IMG/VR virus record: IMGVR_UViG_3300020160_001592
Coordinates: 1 to 24,751 of that record
Length of the DNA stretch: 24,751 nt
Reading direction: 5' to 3' (one strand)
From: a virus
In this document: positions 1 to 9,950 of the stretch, in pieces
Numbering within the stretch: position 1 is the first letter of the stretch
Layout: the number at the start of each line of letters is the position of its first letter
The notes under the pieces: generated by a model
The model's database searches: none
The model's input: only the letters and a program-made list of their open reading frames with translations
Told to the model about the DNA's origin: nothing
Program-made: the position numbers and the translations under genes

Positions 1-3000
1 AGTAACATCATCTAATCTAACATATCCTGCATGAGGTAGTACAGATACGCTGTCTAAAAATAAACTACTAGTTGTTGCAAAAGGATAATTGTTATATCCG
101 TCTGGTTTTGTAACTATATTTTTAGAAGTTTCATAAGAAATAAAATCGTCAACAACAATCGGTTCGGTTTCTACAAATTTTACAACCTGAGGATTCTCTC
201 GGAACTTTAGTTCATTTAAAATTACTTCTAAAGTTTGGTTAGTAGAAAAACTTCCATAGTCTCCTACTCTAAATGCCCAATCTTCATAATACTCAACGTA
301 TCCGCCTTGACTTATTAAACTAGCCTTCGACAATTTATTAATTGTATTTTTTGTTCCTTTTTCTTTTATGTAGCCTTGATAAAACTTGTATTGACTGGTT
401 GCATTTGTAAAAATATTATCTAGATAAGTTCTAGGACTATATCCAATTAAATGTTGTGCAAGCTTCTGCTGAGATAGATCAAAATTGTCTATATCTAAAC
501 TATAAAAATCTTGAAACTGATCTATTTTGTAATCAAAGTTAGGCAATAATTCTGCAACTGGGCGAGATCCTAACACAGTCCAACTATCAAAATTAAATTT
601 TTCAGATCCTAATACTTTATTATTTGCAGAATAATAATTGCCTGCATAGAAAACTACATCGCCTGTTGAGTAATCAGTGAAACTTTCCCATGAGTTAATA
701 TTTGCCTCGTCATATATAAATCCAGGACTAAACAAATCTCCATTCCAGTTATCTGTTATAAAACCCGATAATTTAAGTCGACGTTGTCTGTATCCTGATT
801 CGATGTCGTATATAACATCGTTAAATAAAGACTGATTGTTTAAAACTAATGTATGTTCTTTTTGTATTAAATTTAATCTTACAAAAAATATCCCATCAGT
901 GGTGTTCTGAGTTTTGATTACAAAAATATTTTCATCTCTAGATGTTGATATAGACTTACTTGATAATACTCCCCCATCTGCCTTTAACACACTGTATTCA
1001 TAAAACGCATTTGTAAGGCTATCAACTACTCCAGAGCTATCACTGAATTTTAATCTATTGGCAAATGGACTTAGTGTAATTACACTTCCAGCGGTCCATT
1101 TTTGAGTTGTCCAGAATAAAAATTCTTTAGCAGAATATGTCCAATTTAAAATTTCAGTTAAATCTTTATTATATTCGTCAAAAATACATCCTTGATTTTC
1201 TAACCAACGACCGTATCCTACTAGAACAGCATATAATTCTTCAACGTCTGTGTACTCTACACCGTATGATATCTGTGCCACAGATGTTTCATACTTTGAA
1301 GGCCTGCGAACTGAAACTCCGCCTATTACGGGGAGACTAGGTAGAGGTTGAAAATTTGCAGAATTAAATGTCGTTCCAGAATTATGGCTTACTTTAACTC
1401 TATAAAATTTTCCTAAATATCTTACTACCTGTCCTTGTTTATAAAAACGGTACCCGTCGTTTGTAGATACAGATGTTGTGTCTAGTCCCGACATAGGGTT
1501 AGATGCGGATTCTGTCCAGTCAACATATGATTCGTTCTTTCCTCCGATATGCACACTAGGATCAGTAGAAGAAAATATTGGCATTAGGCAATTAAAGTAA
1601 GGAGCATTCGTATCGTAACCCCTAATAGAAAATCCTCTTTCTGTTTTTTCAACAATAACTCCACTGACTCCTAGACTTTTAATAGGACTACTTTTGTCTA
1701 AAAATACGCTATGATCTTCATCTACAAGTGTAACTCCGGCGTTAGCACTATTTGGATTAACAGAATCTACAATAATCTTAAATTTTTCTTTATTGATAAA
1801 TCCGCCTAGCTTATGAGCTAGCTTAAATGTTATGTAGTTTATCTGATCTTTTAAGTTGGATAGATAATTTTTGTTTTTTTGACGGCCAGCTTCTATTAAA
1901 AATACACTGTATCCCGATGCCATTACTTTGTCTAAGTCAGATATTGTATCTTGATAAAGAGATAATATATCAAAACTTAAAAATTCTTTATTGTCTCCGT
2001 AACCGAACTGACCTGCTAAGTTTTTAGAAATTCTACTTGTATCAAATAATAAAGAACTGTATGTTGCAGGATCAGTTAATGCCATTAATATTTGTACTGT
2101 AAAAGGCCAGAAGCTACTTTTCCTCCATGCAGCCTCGACAGGACCTTGGTCGCCAAATTTCCAATTATTAGATATTGAATTATAATCTAACGCTGTAGCA
2201 ATATTGGCGGCTGCTGGGTCTAATAAGTTTCCGCTATTATCAACTGGCAATATTTTAGATAAACCTGATCTAATATATCTTGAGTTAATTTTAATACCGG
2301 CAGGATCTCTTACTGTACCAGTCTCAATATCTTTCCATAAAATTTCATTACCCCTGGTATACGGTGCCGGTCCGTAAACTTCAATCCACCATTCAGGCAT
2401 TATAGGAAAACCTAACATTTCCCAAGGGTGTGTATGAGGTCTATCAGTGTCAAAGAAATATTTGTAAATTCCTCTCCAGTTTCCTGGTAAAGGTAAATTT
2501 GTTACTGTTTCTTGTCCTGAAGAAAAATTCCATGTTTTTCTATTCTCCGAAGATGTAGAATTATTAGAATAATTAAAACCGTAGAATGAATCCCATTTCA
2601 AAAATTCTCGAGATAAAATGTCGTTTACTTCTTTTAAATTATATTTGTTTGATCTAAAGGCTCCGGGCAGTATAGAATTAATATCTAACAGGTCTGGATT
2701 ATAATTTACCTTTATATTGTTAAAAACCCTACGTTCAAATTCTAAAATAATATCGTCACGGTAGTCTCCAAAAGATAAAATTAAACTACCGTCATGGCCT
2801 TGAATCATTGTTTGGGGACTATCAGCGTAAGTATCATCTACGAAAATCTTAGGTTCATACTTTGGATATAACCCTAACTTTGTAGGCGTCGGCGGAACAT
2901 AGTTGCCTCGTGTCCGCGGATAATCACTGACTGTTATTGTATCACCTTTTTCTAAATCAATCTTAATATAAACAGAAGAATCATAAAGATCAAAAGTGTA

Positions 3001-5802
3001 TTGACTACCGTGTAATAATTGAGTAATAGTTCCCTGTGTATCAGTGTGATATATTAACACTGATCTTTCTGACAACGAATCTAAAGAAAATATAGAAGTT
3101 AACGAATATTCTTTATTTCTTCTATCCGTTACTGTAAAATTTCTAGTAACAACATCTGTACCGTAGGCTATCATATCACTCATTGCATAAGGAAAAGAAA
3201 TATCCTTATTTGTATTCATATTGAATAGTGCAATGTCTAACGCCTGTGCCGATGTATAATTACCTTTTAATTGTGTTATTTGTTCAATCAATCCTAGTTT
3301 AAATTGATTATAATGTTTTGCCACTGTTTTAGTTGCAGTAATTAAATTATATTCATCATTTGCAATAAAGTATGCGGCAAAGGCCAACGGATTTTTATTG
3401 GAAATTAATCTAGTACCGTACGATGATAGATTATCAAGGTCTCTAATATTGCTAGTTCCGGGGAACGCTCCTGAAAAATCAGGATGTCTGTCTACCATTG
3501 TTTTTACGTGATCAGACAATTCAGATAATGTAAACTCTCCTATTGGGCCGTTTAACGGGTTGTTTGAATACCCTAAAGAAATTTCATATGCACCTGTATC
3601 ACTAGGTAGTGCTTCTGATTTTATTTTTAGTAATACTCGATTTCCTACAGGTAATTCATTTTTAAAAATTATAAAAAATCTACGCCCGGATGCAAATAAA
3701 GTATAATCGTCTATCAATACTTGTTTAATATCGTTGACATATACATCAACATCCAGCGACTGATATCCAGGATTCTGAACAGCAGTTATTTCTAATTCAG
3801 TAATTGGTTCTTCTACAATAGAATATTGTAATATAGGAATTTGATATGTAGTAGCTTCAGCCCATACATTTGAATATGTGCTTTCGTTTTTGCTTAGAAT
3901 TTTTTTAACAAACCCGTTTGCCACAGGCACAGAATAAGAATTGTTACCGTCAATAATAAAATTAATATCGTTCATGAAATAATTTTCAAAAAGATAATAT
4001 GCTTGATTTTCAATATTCTTATATTTTAAAGGGAACCCTAGTGCAGGGTCAGCAGTGCCCGTTCCTACAGAGTATCCAAAAATCTTTGAACCTAAAAATA
4101 TGTTTTTGTATTTGACATCACTGTACGCAACACCGTCGTTATCAAAAATTTCAAATCGAGGTGCCTGATTTAATGCAGTTTTTTGTTGTCCTTGTGTCCA
4201 AGTAGTTCCGTTATACCACCAATTTTCTCCTTTCTTGGTAGTACCTTTGGTAATAACAACAGAGTCTCCTAACTGAGGAGTAACATCTTCTTCTTCATCT
4301 AAACTGATTCTAAATTTTTCTCCGATTTTAACAAAGTTAATAATATAAGTTTTATTATTAACAAAATTGTCATTGTCGGCAGTGAAGATTACCCTATCGC
4401 CCTGTCCTACTTCTTCACCGTCAATGTAATATCCTACTGCGCCTTCTACCGTCGAAAACACATCTTTAGTGATAGTATCTATAAATTGTACACTAGGTTT
4501 TAAATATGTTCCAAAATTATTAAGCTGTAAGTCTGATTCAAATTCAATAATAGGTCGAATGGCCTTTCCTGTAGTAGGCAGCAATAATGGAATGTTATTA
4601 GCCTCTGCAGAAATTTTAATTACATCTTCGTGGAACCAACGATTATATCTAGTCCACGGATTCTTATCCTGACTAGATTTGTTTATAGTTACATATTCAG
4701 GAACTAACGGTAAATTCATTGACTGATCAAATTTGTACTCGTCAAATCCATCACTGTCAAATCTTTCGTCAGAAACAGTCGAAAATCTTTCAGGAGCAAC
4801 TAATGTATCAAAATCTACTAACCGAATAGATTTTCCCACACCTTCTACAATAAACTGTTTATTTTTATAAAACTCAGGGAATACCTGTCCTACAAAATTA
4901 ATTTTTAGCCCGTTTGTAAATGTTATTCCGGAATATGAAGTATAACTTTTCTTTCCTATGATTTCTTTTTCTACATCTATAACACTATTTTCTTCAATAG
5001 ATTTAATTATAAATTCGCCGCCATTTAATTTTTCATCTTCTGAAACAAAATAAAGAATCTTAGGAGATGTGTGATCAATAGTTAATGTAATTGTACCATC
5101 ATTAATTCCGTTATTATCAGTGGCGCGGTACGGAGCTTCCTTACCGTCTATTCTCGAAGTCTTAATCCAAAAATTGTTTTTAGATTTTATGTTGAATTTA
5201 TATGTAACACCTCTGTATAAAGTTATTTGAGGAGCTGGTGTTAAACCATCAGGAGTGAATAAGAAATAAAATCCGTCAGGAGTATCTGTAACATTATATG
5301 TACTAACAATCTCTCTTTGTTTGTTACCAATAGAAATACTGTCTGGACCGTTTGGTAGCCAGTAATACTTAGAAAAATTAACAAATTTATCCCAATCAAT
5401 GTGAGGATTATATGAATAAAATTCAGGATTAAACAATCTATCTAATTTAGAAACGTTTGAACCTTCAAACTCTAATTGGTTTATTAAATCGTCATAGGAT
5501 GTAGATTTAATAATTTTTAATATATCATTAGTAACTACTAATGCAGGCTCAAGCTGATAGTCTTGTTTTAATTTTAAATTGCTGTCTATATAAAAATCTT
5601 TTTCTATATTATAGGTAGGTGTTATTTTGCTACCTACCCAGCCATCTAATCTTTTTAACTGTGGAGGTTGTATTAACTGGTCAATTGTGCCTGATAAAAA
5701 TTTTGAATTTTTATCTGTTCTAAAAAGAACTGGCAACAAATTAACAGACTTCCGTGTTCCAGGATTATTTTTATCTATAATCTGATCTAACTCGTCTGAC
5801 AT
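1..5802 (-). CDS. Giant baseplate wedge-type structural protein (gp7 position), 3' end beyond the window
   Basis: An uninterrupted frame of 1934 codons reads leftward from ATG at 5802 to the window edge, so the C-terminus is missing. It starts inside the gp6 stop (TAATG, one-base overlap), so the two are probably translationally coupled. It sits where T4 has gene 7, the wedge protein that binds gp6, gp25 and gp53; T4 gp7 is only about 1030 residues, so assignment rests on position. The N-terminus is MSDELDQIIDKNNPGTRKSV. Aromatic-rich segments include NPWTRYNRWFH (about residues 378-392) and PHTHPWEMLGF...PEWW (about 1115-1160), a style I associate with large structural proteins of marine T4-like phages. 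Two segments, about 1448-1490 and 1697-1740, have a carbohydrate-binding (CBM5/12-like) spacing: Trp, then Y-x-x-G-x-V-x-Y-x-G-x-Y. Virion structural role is secure; identity with gp7 is inferred. Confidence 0.8.
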   Translation of the reverse strand, partial: MSDELDQIIDKNNPGTRKSVNLLPVLFRTDKNSKFLSGTIDQLIQPPQLKRLDGWVGSKITPTYNIEKDFYIDSNLKLKQDYQLEPALVVTNDILKIIKSTSYDDLINQLEFEGSNVSKLDRLFNPEFYSYNPHIDWDKFVNFSKYYWLPNGPDSISIGNKQREIVSTYNVTDTPDGFYFLFTPDGLTPAPQITLYRGVTYKFNIKSKNNFWIKTSRIDGKEAPYRATDNNGINDGTITLTIDHTSPKILYFVSEDEKLNGGEFIIKSIEENSVIDVEKEIIGKKSYTSYSGITFTNGLKINFVGQVFPEFYKNKQFIVEGVGKSIRLVDFDTLVAPERFSTVSDERFDSDGFDEYKFDQSMNLPLVPEYVTINKSSQDKNPWTRYNRWFHEDVIKISAEANNIPLLLPTTGKAIRPIIEFESDLQLNNFGTYLKPSVQFIDTITKDVFSTVEGAVGYYIDGEEVGQGDRVIFTADNDNFVNNKTYIINFVKIGEKFRISLDEEEDVTPQLGDSVVITKGTTKKGENWWYNGTTWTQGQQKTALNQAPRFEIFDNDGVAYSDVKYKNIFLGSKIFGYSVGTGTADPALGFPLKYKNIENQAYYLFENYFMNDINFIIDGNNSYSVPVANGFVKKILSKNESTYSNVWAEATTYQIPILQYSIVEEPITELEITAVQNPGYQSLDVDVYVNDIKQVLIDDYTLFASGRRFFIIFKNELPVGNRVLLKIKSEALPSDTGAYEISLGYSNNPLNGPIGEFTLSELSDHVKTMVDRHPDFSGAFPGTSNIRDLDNLSSYGTRLISNKNPLAFAAYFIANDEYNLITATKTVAKHYNQFKLGLIEQITQLKGNYTSAQALDIALFNMNTNKDISFPYAMSDMIAYGTDVVTRNFTVTDRRNKEYSLTSIFSLDSLSERSVLIYHTDTQGTITQLLHGSQYTFDLYDSSVYIKIDLEKGDTITVSDYPRTRGNYVPPTPTKLGLYPKYEPKIFVDDTYADSPQTMIQGHDGSLILSFGDYRDDIILEFERRVFNNIKVNYNPDLLDINSILPGAFRSNKYNLKEVNDILSREFLKWDSFYGFNYSNNSTSSENRKTWNFSSGQETVTNLPLPGNWRGIYKYFFDTDRPHTHPWEMLGFPIMPEWWIEVYGPAPYTRGNEILWKDIETGTVRDPAGIKINSRYIRSGLSKILPVDNSGNLLDPAAANIATALDYNSISNNWKFGDQGPVEAAWRKSSFWPFTVQILMALTDPATYSSLLFDTSRISKNLAGQFGYGDNKEFLSFDILSLYQDTISDLDKVMASGYSVFLIEAGRQKNKNYLSNLKDQINYITFKLAHKLGGFINKEKFKIIVDSVNPNSANAGVTLVDEDHSVFLDKSSPIKSLGVSGVIVEKTERGFSIRGYDTNAPYFNCLMPIFSSTDPSVHIGGKNESYVDWTESASNPMSGLDTTSVSTNDGYRFYKQGQVVRYLGKFYRVKVSHNSGTTFNSANFQPLPSLPVIGGVSVRRPSKYETSVAQISYGVEYTDVEELYAVLVGYGRWLENQGCIFDEYNKDLTEILNWTYSAKEFLFWTTQKWTAGSVITLSPFANRLKFSDSSGVVDSLTNAFYEYSVLKADGGVLSSKSISTSRDENIFVIKTQNTTDGIFFVRLNLIQKEHTLVLNNQSLFNDVIYDIESGYRQRRLKLSGFITDNWNGDLFSPGFIYDEANINSWESFTDYSTGDVVFYAGNYYSANNKVLGSEKFNFDSWTVLGSRPVAELLPNFDYKIDQFQDFYSLDIDNFDLSQQKLAQHLIGYSPRTYLDNIFTNATSQYKFYQGYIKEKGTKNTINKLSKASLISQGGYVEYYEDWAFRVGDYGSFSTNQTLEVILNELKFRENPQVVKFVETEPIVVDDFISYETSKNIVTKPDGYNNYPFATTSSLFLDSVSVLPHAGYVRLDDVT

Positions 5803-8800
5803 TAATAAACTCCTAAAGTATTGTTAACGATTGTTTCGGTTGTTTTTATTTGACTCGATGTAATTGCATCTATTATTTCTATATCAGTGACCATTGCACC
5901 ATTGACAAAAATTTCATTGTTTTGACATGCAATTTCATACAGGCTTCCAAATGGTACATCAGCTTTGGGTACAATAATAAAATTTGTAATATCGGGTGTT
6001 AATAGATTCATTATGTAAGTTGATAGTTCACTAAAATAAAATGTTTGGCCAAAATCCCAGTTATCAAGCATAAAGAAAGATTCAATAGCTACTAATATTT
6101 TAGACTTTAGTTCATTGTCAGTTGTTGATCTTTCTGAATTTCTAACAGCTTTAAAAGTTGCCTGTAGATTTTTATCTGCAGATGATCCGAACAATGCTTT
6201 GTATTTTACAGGTTGATATATTATTTGATCGCTTATAGATTTAATATTTTCCAGTGTTGAAGAATAATTTTCTTCAAGCTCTGAACTGGTAGGTGGCGTA
6301 GGTTCTGTTCCGGAACCTGAATCAATCCAATTTCTAAAAGCGGTGTCATAAGATTTTGTTAAAACAAAAATATCTATTAAATTTGTTTTGCTAGGATCTA
6401 ATCTTCTGTCGTCGCCGCTGTTATGTTTATACTGAAACTTTAACCCTTTTCTTCCAGGCTTTGCAAAATAGTTAGGTTCTAGTACATAAGATGTTGACGA
6501 TGATGTAGAGTAACTTTTAACAACATCAGCATTGTAAAAATAGAAAAGTTGTCCTTCGGTCGGAGTTTCCAAAACATCAAGCTCAGTAGGATATGCCAAA
6601 ATTTCTGAGTCGTCTATAATAGAATACGTTAATCCGTCAGTGGATTTTTTAAAGTAAACAAATTTATTTTTAAATCCTGTTTGCGGGCTGATTCCAAACG
6701 GTGACACAACTTCTGTAAATGAATCGGGATTTTCAATTTGGCTATCTTCATATTCATCTAAGAAAGACACTAAAACTTTTTTAGGATTAACATACCCGTC
6801 AGTTTCTATAACAGAACCGTCTATCTGCCAATTGTGATCAACTCCAAGAGGTAAAGTAGAATATTGAGAGCCCGAAACACCAACACTTACAATTGATGTT
6901 GCTGTATTATATCCTGTTCCAGAATTAACAATTAAGACACTGTCAATGTATCCATTCTTTAAAATAGGATAAAAAGAACCGTTTATACCATCAGAAACAC
7001 TAATACTAGGAGTTGACACATATCCTTTTCCTTTATTAGATATAGTAAATCCAGTAACACTTCCGTTAACGTTAACACCTGCTAAAGAAATAATTGCATT
7101 TCCGTAATTAACTGGAGAATAGTTTGTTCCTAAAATTTTTATTTGATCTCTCACTAAAATATTTTTAGTGAAGTCATAATTTTTTGTAGTTTTGTCAAAA
7201 TAGAAAGATGTATCTCTTTCACTTTCAAAAATATAATCAGTTGTTCTATACTTAATTTCGTAACCTATGCCGTTCCATATAAAAGCAAACAGCCAACTTG
7301 AATCTTTGTTAGTGTTTGACACATCCTGTTGAAATACAATACTAAACGGAGAAATAACATCAAGGTCTGTATCATTGATTATGTACCAAGTACGAGTACT
7401 TTCAGAAAAGCTGATACCAAAATTTCTTTTTGCAAGACATAAATTTACTATATCAGTTTGTAAAGAGTAGGTGAAAGTTGTATCAAACGGTGGGATTAAT
7501 TCTTTAGCTATTGCCCCTGAAGGAACATTTTTAGTAAGGATCACAGGTCCGGTACCGTCTGGTAACAGTCCCTGACCGCCATATGAACCGTCGCCTACAA
7601 TTAAAGAAGTTTTAACCCACATAACTTCTTTTGTTTTTTCGTCGGCTACAGAAGTTAAATTTCCGTTAGGTAAAAAATATTTTCCTGTTGGGGGGATAAA
7701 TTTAATCAATGTGCCTGGTTCTAAATATCTTAAATTTGTAGAAGAAAATATTCCTGTCTGCAAAGGAGTTAAGGAACTTGCATCTCTCAAATATCCTGTA
7801 CTCTGATTTGTAGATTTAGTTGCTTGATACCAATCAACAAAAGGATCTGAAATTTTTGGACGAGGCCAAAAATTTAAATAAAAATTGTTCATGCTAGTCG
7901 AACTAGCAATAGGAGAAAGTTGATTTATAAGAACTGCATATATTTCATTTTTATTTGAAAAAGAAAATTGCAAACTTTGCATTTTATTTTCTTGATAAAT
8001 TGCTCCGTCAGAACCAAAAATGTTTGTACTAGAATACTTTCCACTAATATCACTGAGTTCATAGTATTTAGAAATTCCGCTACTAAGTCTGTTGACACTC
8101 TTAATTTTAACAATATCTGATCCTGCTGTTAGCGGTGCAATATTATAATCTTCAGCAGTTACCATCCTATTTTGTGTATAATAAGATTGTGGTGCTTTTA
8201 ATTTAATATTGGCATCGGACTCGGCACCTTCACTGTTATTAACGGTGTATTGAAGACTAAATGTCATCGAAAGTGTGTGCTTCTGCCCAATTTTATTAAG
8301 ATAAGGAACCTGTATTTGAACTCCATTTATTTGTTCAGGTTTAATAGAATAACTAAGTCCGTTGCTTTGTCTATAAAATAAAACAAATTGCCCCTTAGGA
8401 AGATTTCCAAAGAGTCCATCTGCAAAATTGATATCAATTTGATCGTTTTCTCTCGAAGTTACTGCATATATATTTCTTTTTAAGTTATTCAAACTATTGT
8501 AGATAATATTATTGCCCGACAATGCATCAACTTTGTCCCACAGAGTTGAGTAATTTCCGTTTGCATCTAACTGCCATAACCAAACATCCGAATCGTTGAT
8601 ATCAGATGCATTAATTCCGATAATTTCATTAGGCACAGGAGCACCAATGTTAAACGATGTTAAATTTAATGTACCTTGTTTAAAATGTACAAAAAATCCT
8701 GTGTTAGCACTGGCACTGCCCTTTGAATCGTTTCTAAATAATAAACTAAATTGGTCAGCTGGTTGCGGAGTTGTTTCATAGATATATGTTGTATCTGCAA

Positions 8801-9452
8801 ACGTACAACCTGTTATTTCAAATGGCATAGGTATGCCGCCAATTGTTTTGTTGAATCCAAAAATTGGAACATCATTATTAGCTGTGTTTATTTTATACTG
8901 TTCAGTTGGTATTCCGTTTATTGTCTTTTTATTGTAAGGTTTTCCAAAAGTAACATTACCAGGCATGACTGAATTCATAATTGTCACAAACTGTTGATAC
9001 CAATTTAAATTACTAGTATCATTCCAGCTTATTACTGTATTGGCAAGATTACTGCCATTAGCATCAAATACATTATCTGTTGTAGAAACCGCCGTTAATT
9101 TTAATAGTCCGTTAGCCGGCTTGTTACGGCTAGCATTATAGTTAATAAGCTGTGCCAGCCTTAATATACTATCGCGACGTTGTGCCGTTTCTAAAAAGTT
9201 TTCGCGGGCATTTAAGTCAACGCGGAAACTTAGGTTTTGTCCTAGGTAAGCAATAAGGTCAATAAGAGCAATGTATTCACTAGATTCAATATAATCGTTA
9301 AAATCTTCTGGGTATTTTTCTCGTAGATAAGAGATCATCGTTCTACGTAAAGTTTCAAAATCGTAGCTCTTGAAGTCTGCGTTTTTAAAAGATTGGTATA
9401 CTTTTTTCCAATCTTCGGCTACCAGTAATTTAGAATTTGTTGACGGGATCAT
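5802..9452 (-). CDS. gp6: Baseplate wedge protein gp6, enlarged form
   Basis: This is the gp6 wedge subunit, which forms the inner ring of the T4-like baseplate and rearranges when the tail contracts. The N-terminal 110 residues are typical: a helical segment with EYIALIDLIAYLGQNLSFRV and the following N-A-R-E-N-F-L-E-T-A. The C-terminal region with DNWDFGQTFYFSEL and DITNFIIVPKADVPFG is also characteristic of the family. At 1216 residues it is nearly twice the length of T4 gp6 (660). The extra length lies in the middle and includes two G-x-G-Y beta-strand units (NKGKGYVSTPSISVSDG and NSGTGYNTATS, about residues 785-860). It starts 55 bases after gp25, behind a late-promoter-like AATAAATA, and its stop overlaps the next start. 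A shadow frame inside it at 7925-8113 is not a gene. Confidence 0.93.
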   Translation of the reverse strand: MIPSTNSKLLVAEDWKKVYQSFKNADFKSYDFETLRRTMISYLREKYPEDFNDYIESSEYIALIDLIAYLGQNLSFRVDLNARENFLETAQRRDSILRLAQLINYNASRNKPANGLLKLTAVSTTDNVFDANGSNLANTVISWNDTSNLNWYQQFVTIMNSVMPGNVTFGKPYNKKTINGIPTEQYKINTANNDVPIFGFNKTIGGIPMPFEITGCTFADTTYIYETTPQPADQFSLLFRNDSKGSASANTGFFVHFKQGTLNLTSFNIGAPVPNEIIGINASDINDSDVWLWQLDANGNYSTLWDKVDALSGNNIIYNSLNNLKRNIYAVTSRENDQIDINFADGLFGNLPKGQFVLFYRQSNGLSYSIKPEQINGVQIQVPYLNKIGQKHTLSMTFSLQYTVNNSEGAESDANIKLKAPQSYYTQNRMVTAEDYNIAPLTAGSDIVKIKSVNRLSSGISKYYELSDISGKYSSTNIFGSDGAIYQENKMQSLQFSFSNKNEIYAVLINQLSPIASSTSMNNFYLNFWPRPKISDPFVDWYQATKSTNQSTGYLRDASSLTPLQTGIFSSTNLRYLEPGTLIKFIPPTGKYFLPNGNLTSVADEKTKEVMWVKTSLIVGDGSYGGQGLLPDGTGPVILTKNVPSGAIAKELIPPFDTTFTYSLQTDIVNLCLAKRNFGISFSESTRTWYIINDTDLDVISPFSIVFQQDVSNTNKDSSWLFAFIWNGIGYEIKYRTTDYIFESERDTSFYFDKTTKNYDFTKNILVRDQIKILGTNYSPVNYGNAIISLAGVNVNGSVTGFTISNKGKGYVSTPSISVSDGINGSFYPILKNGYIDSVLIVNSGTGYNTATSIVSVGVSGSQYSTLPLGVDHNWQIDGSVIETDGYVNPKKVLVSFLDEYEDSQIENPDSFTEVVSPFGISPQTGFKNKFVYFKKSTDGLTYSIIDDSEILAYPTELDVLETPTEGQLFYFYNADVVKSYSTSSSTSYVLEPNYFAKPGRKGLKFQYKHNSGDDRRLDPSKTNLIDIFVLTKSYDTAFRNWIDSGSGTEPTPPTSSELEENYSSTLENIKSISDQIIYQPVKYKALFGSSADKNLQATFKAVRNSERSTTDNELKSKILVAIESFFMLDNWDFGQTFYFSELSTYIMNLLTPDITNFIIVPKADVPFGSLYEIACQNNEIFVNGAMVTDIEIIDAITSSQIKTTETIVNNTLGVY

Positions 9453-9476
9453 AGATAATTTAACCTAGTTATTGCA

Positions 9477-9484
9477 TATTTATT
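9477..9484 (-). promoter_or_regulatory. Late-promoter-like motif AATAAATA before gp6
   Basis: On the leftward strand the bases read AATAAATA, one mismatch from the T4 late -10 TATAAATA. The motif ends 25 bases before the gp6 ATG, in the only real gap of the virion block. The distance is the same as for the motif at 22740-22747. No -35 box is expected for gp55-type promoters. AT-rich DNA yields such matches by chance, so this is a candidate only. Confidence 0.5.
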
Positions 9485-9507
9485 GGAAAAATAAACCGCA
9501 TACATTA

Positions 9508-9942
9508 TTAACCAGCAAGGCCGACACGTTTATCAAAAGACAAAATCATATTGTCGCTTACGTCTGTATTTTTGTATGTTAATGTTAATTCCAACAAAAA
9601 TCCGTAATCTTGCTCTACTATATTAACACGGGTAGGAATCACTCTAGTATCTGAAGCAAGTATTCTATCAATATCTGATGCAATTTGTTGTTTTACAGCA
9701 GGAGTTAACGGTTCATATATTAGATCCCATATTACTGAGCCAAAAACAGGATCCATTAATCGCTCCCCTTTACGAGTATTAAACTGATTTAAAATATCTT
9801 GTTTGATCAGCTCATAGTCGTATATTTTAACATTAGTAGTACTTTCATCAACCGTGCTGAACCCTTTGTAAAACTGACTAGTTTTTTTAGTGGTTACATT
9901 ATTAATGTTTGGAGGAGTAATTACTAAATTTTTGTATGCCAT
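9508..9942 (-). CDS. gp25: Baseplate wedge protein gp25 (GPW/gp25 family)
   Basis: A 144-residue protein of the GPW/gp25 family, the sheath-proximal wedge component shared by T4-like tails, contractile pyocins and type VI secretion baseplates (TssE). The diagnostic segment is NTRKGERLMDPVFGSVIWDL near residues 55-75, containing the conserved R-x-G-E-R and P-x-F-G-x-x-x-W. The C-terminal half has the expected strands (VNIVEQDYGFLLELTLTY). In T4 gp25 contacts gp6, gp53 and the sheath. It starts eight bases after the stop of the gp5-like gene, with no room for its own promoter leader, so it is probably cotranscribed with the genes before it. Length is normal for the family. Confidence 0.95.
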   Translation of the reverse strand: MAYKNLVITPPNINNVTTKKTSQFYKGFSTVDESTTNVKIYDYELIKQDILNQFNTRKGERLMDPVFGSVIWDLIYEPLTPAVKQQIASDIDRILASDTRVIPTRVNIVEQDYGFLLELTLTYKNTDVSDNMILSFDKRVGLAG

Positions 9943-9950
9943 AATAATAT

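Noticed and set aside
1137-4672. Rightward frames at 1137-1340, 1827-2027 and 4469-4672
   Set aside because: They lie opposite the continuous leftward structural gene, have no ribosome sites and show no recognisable protein character.
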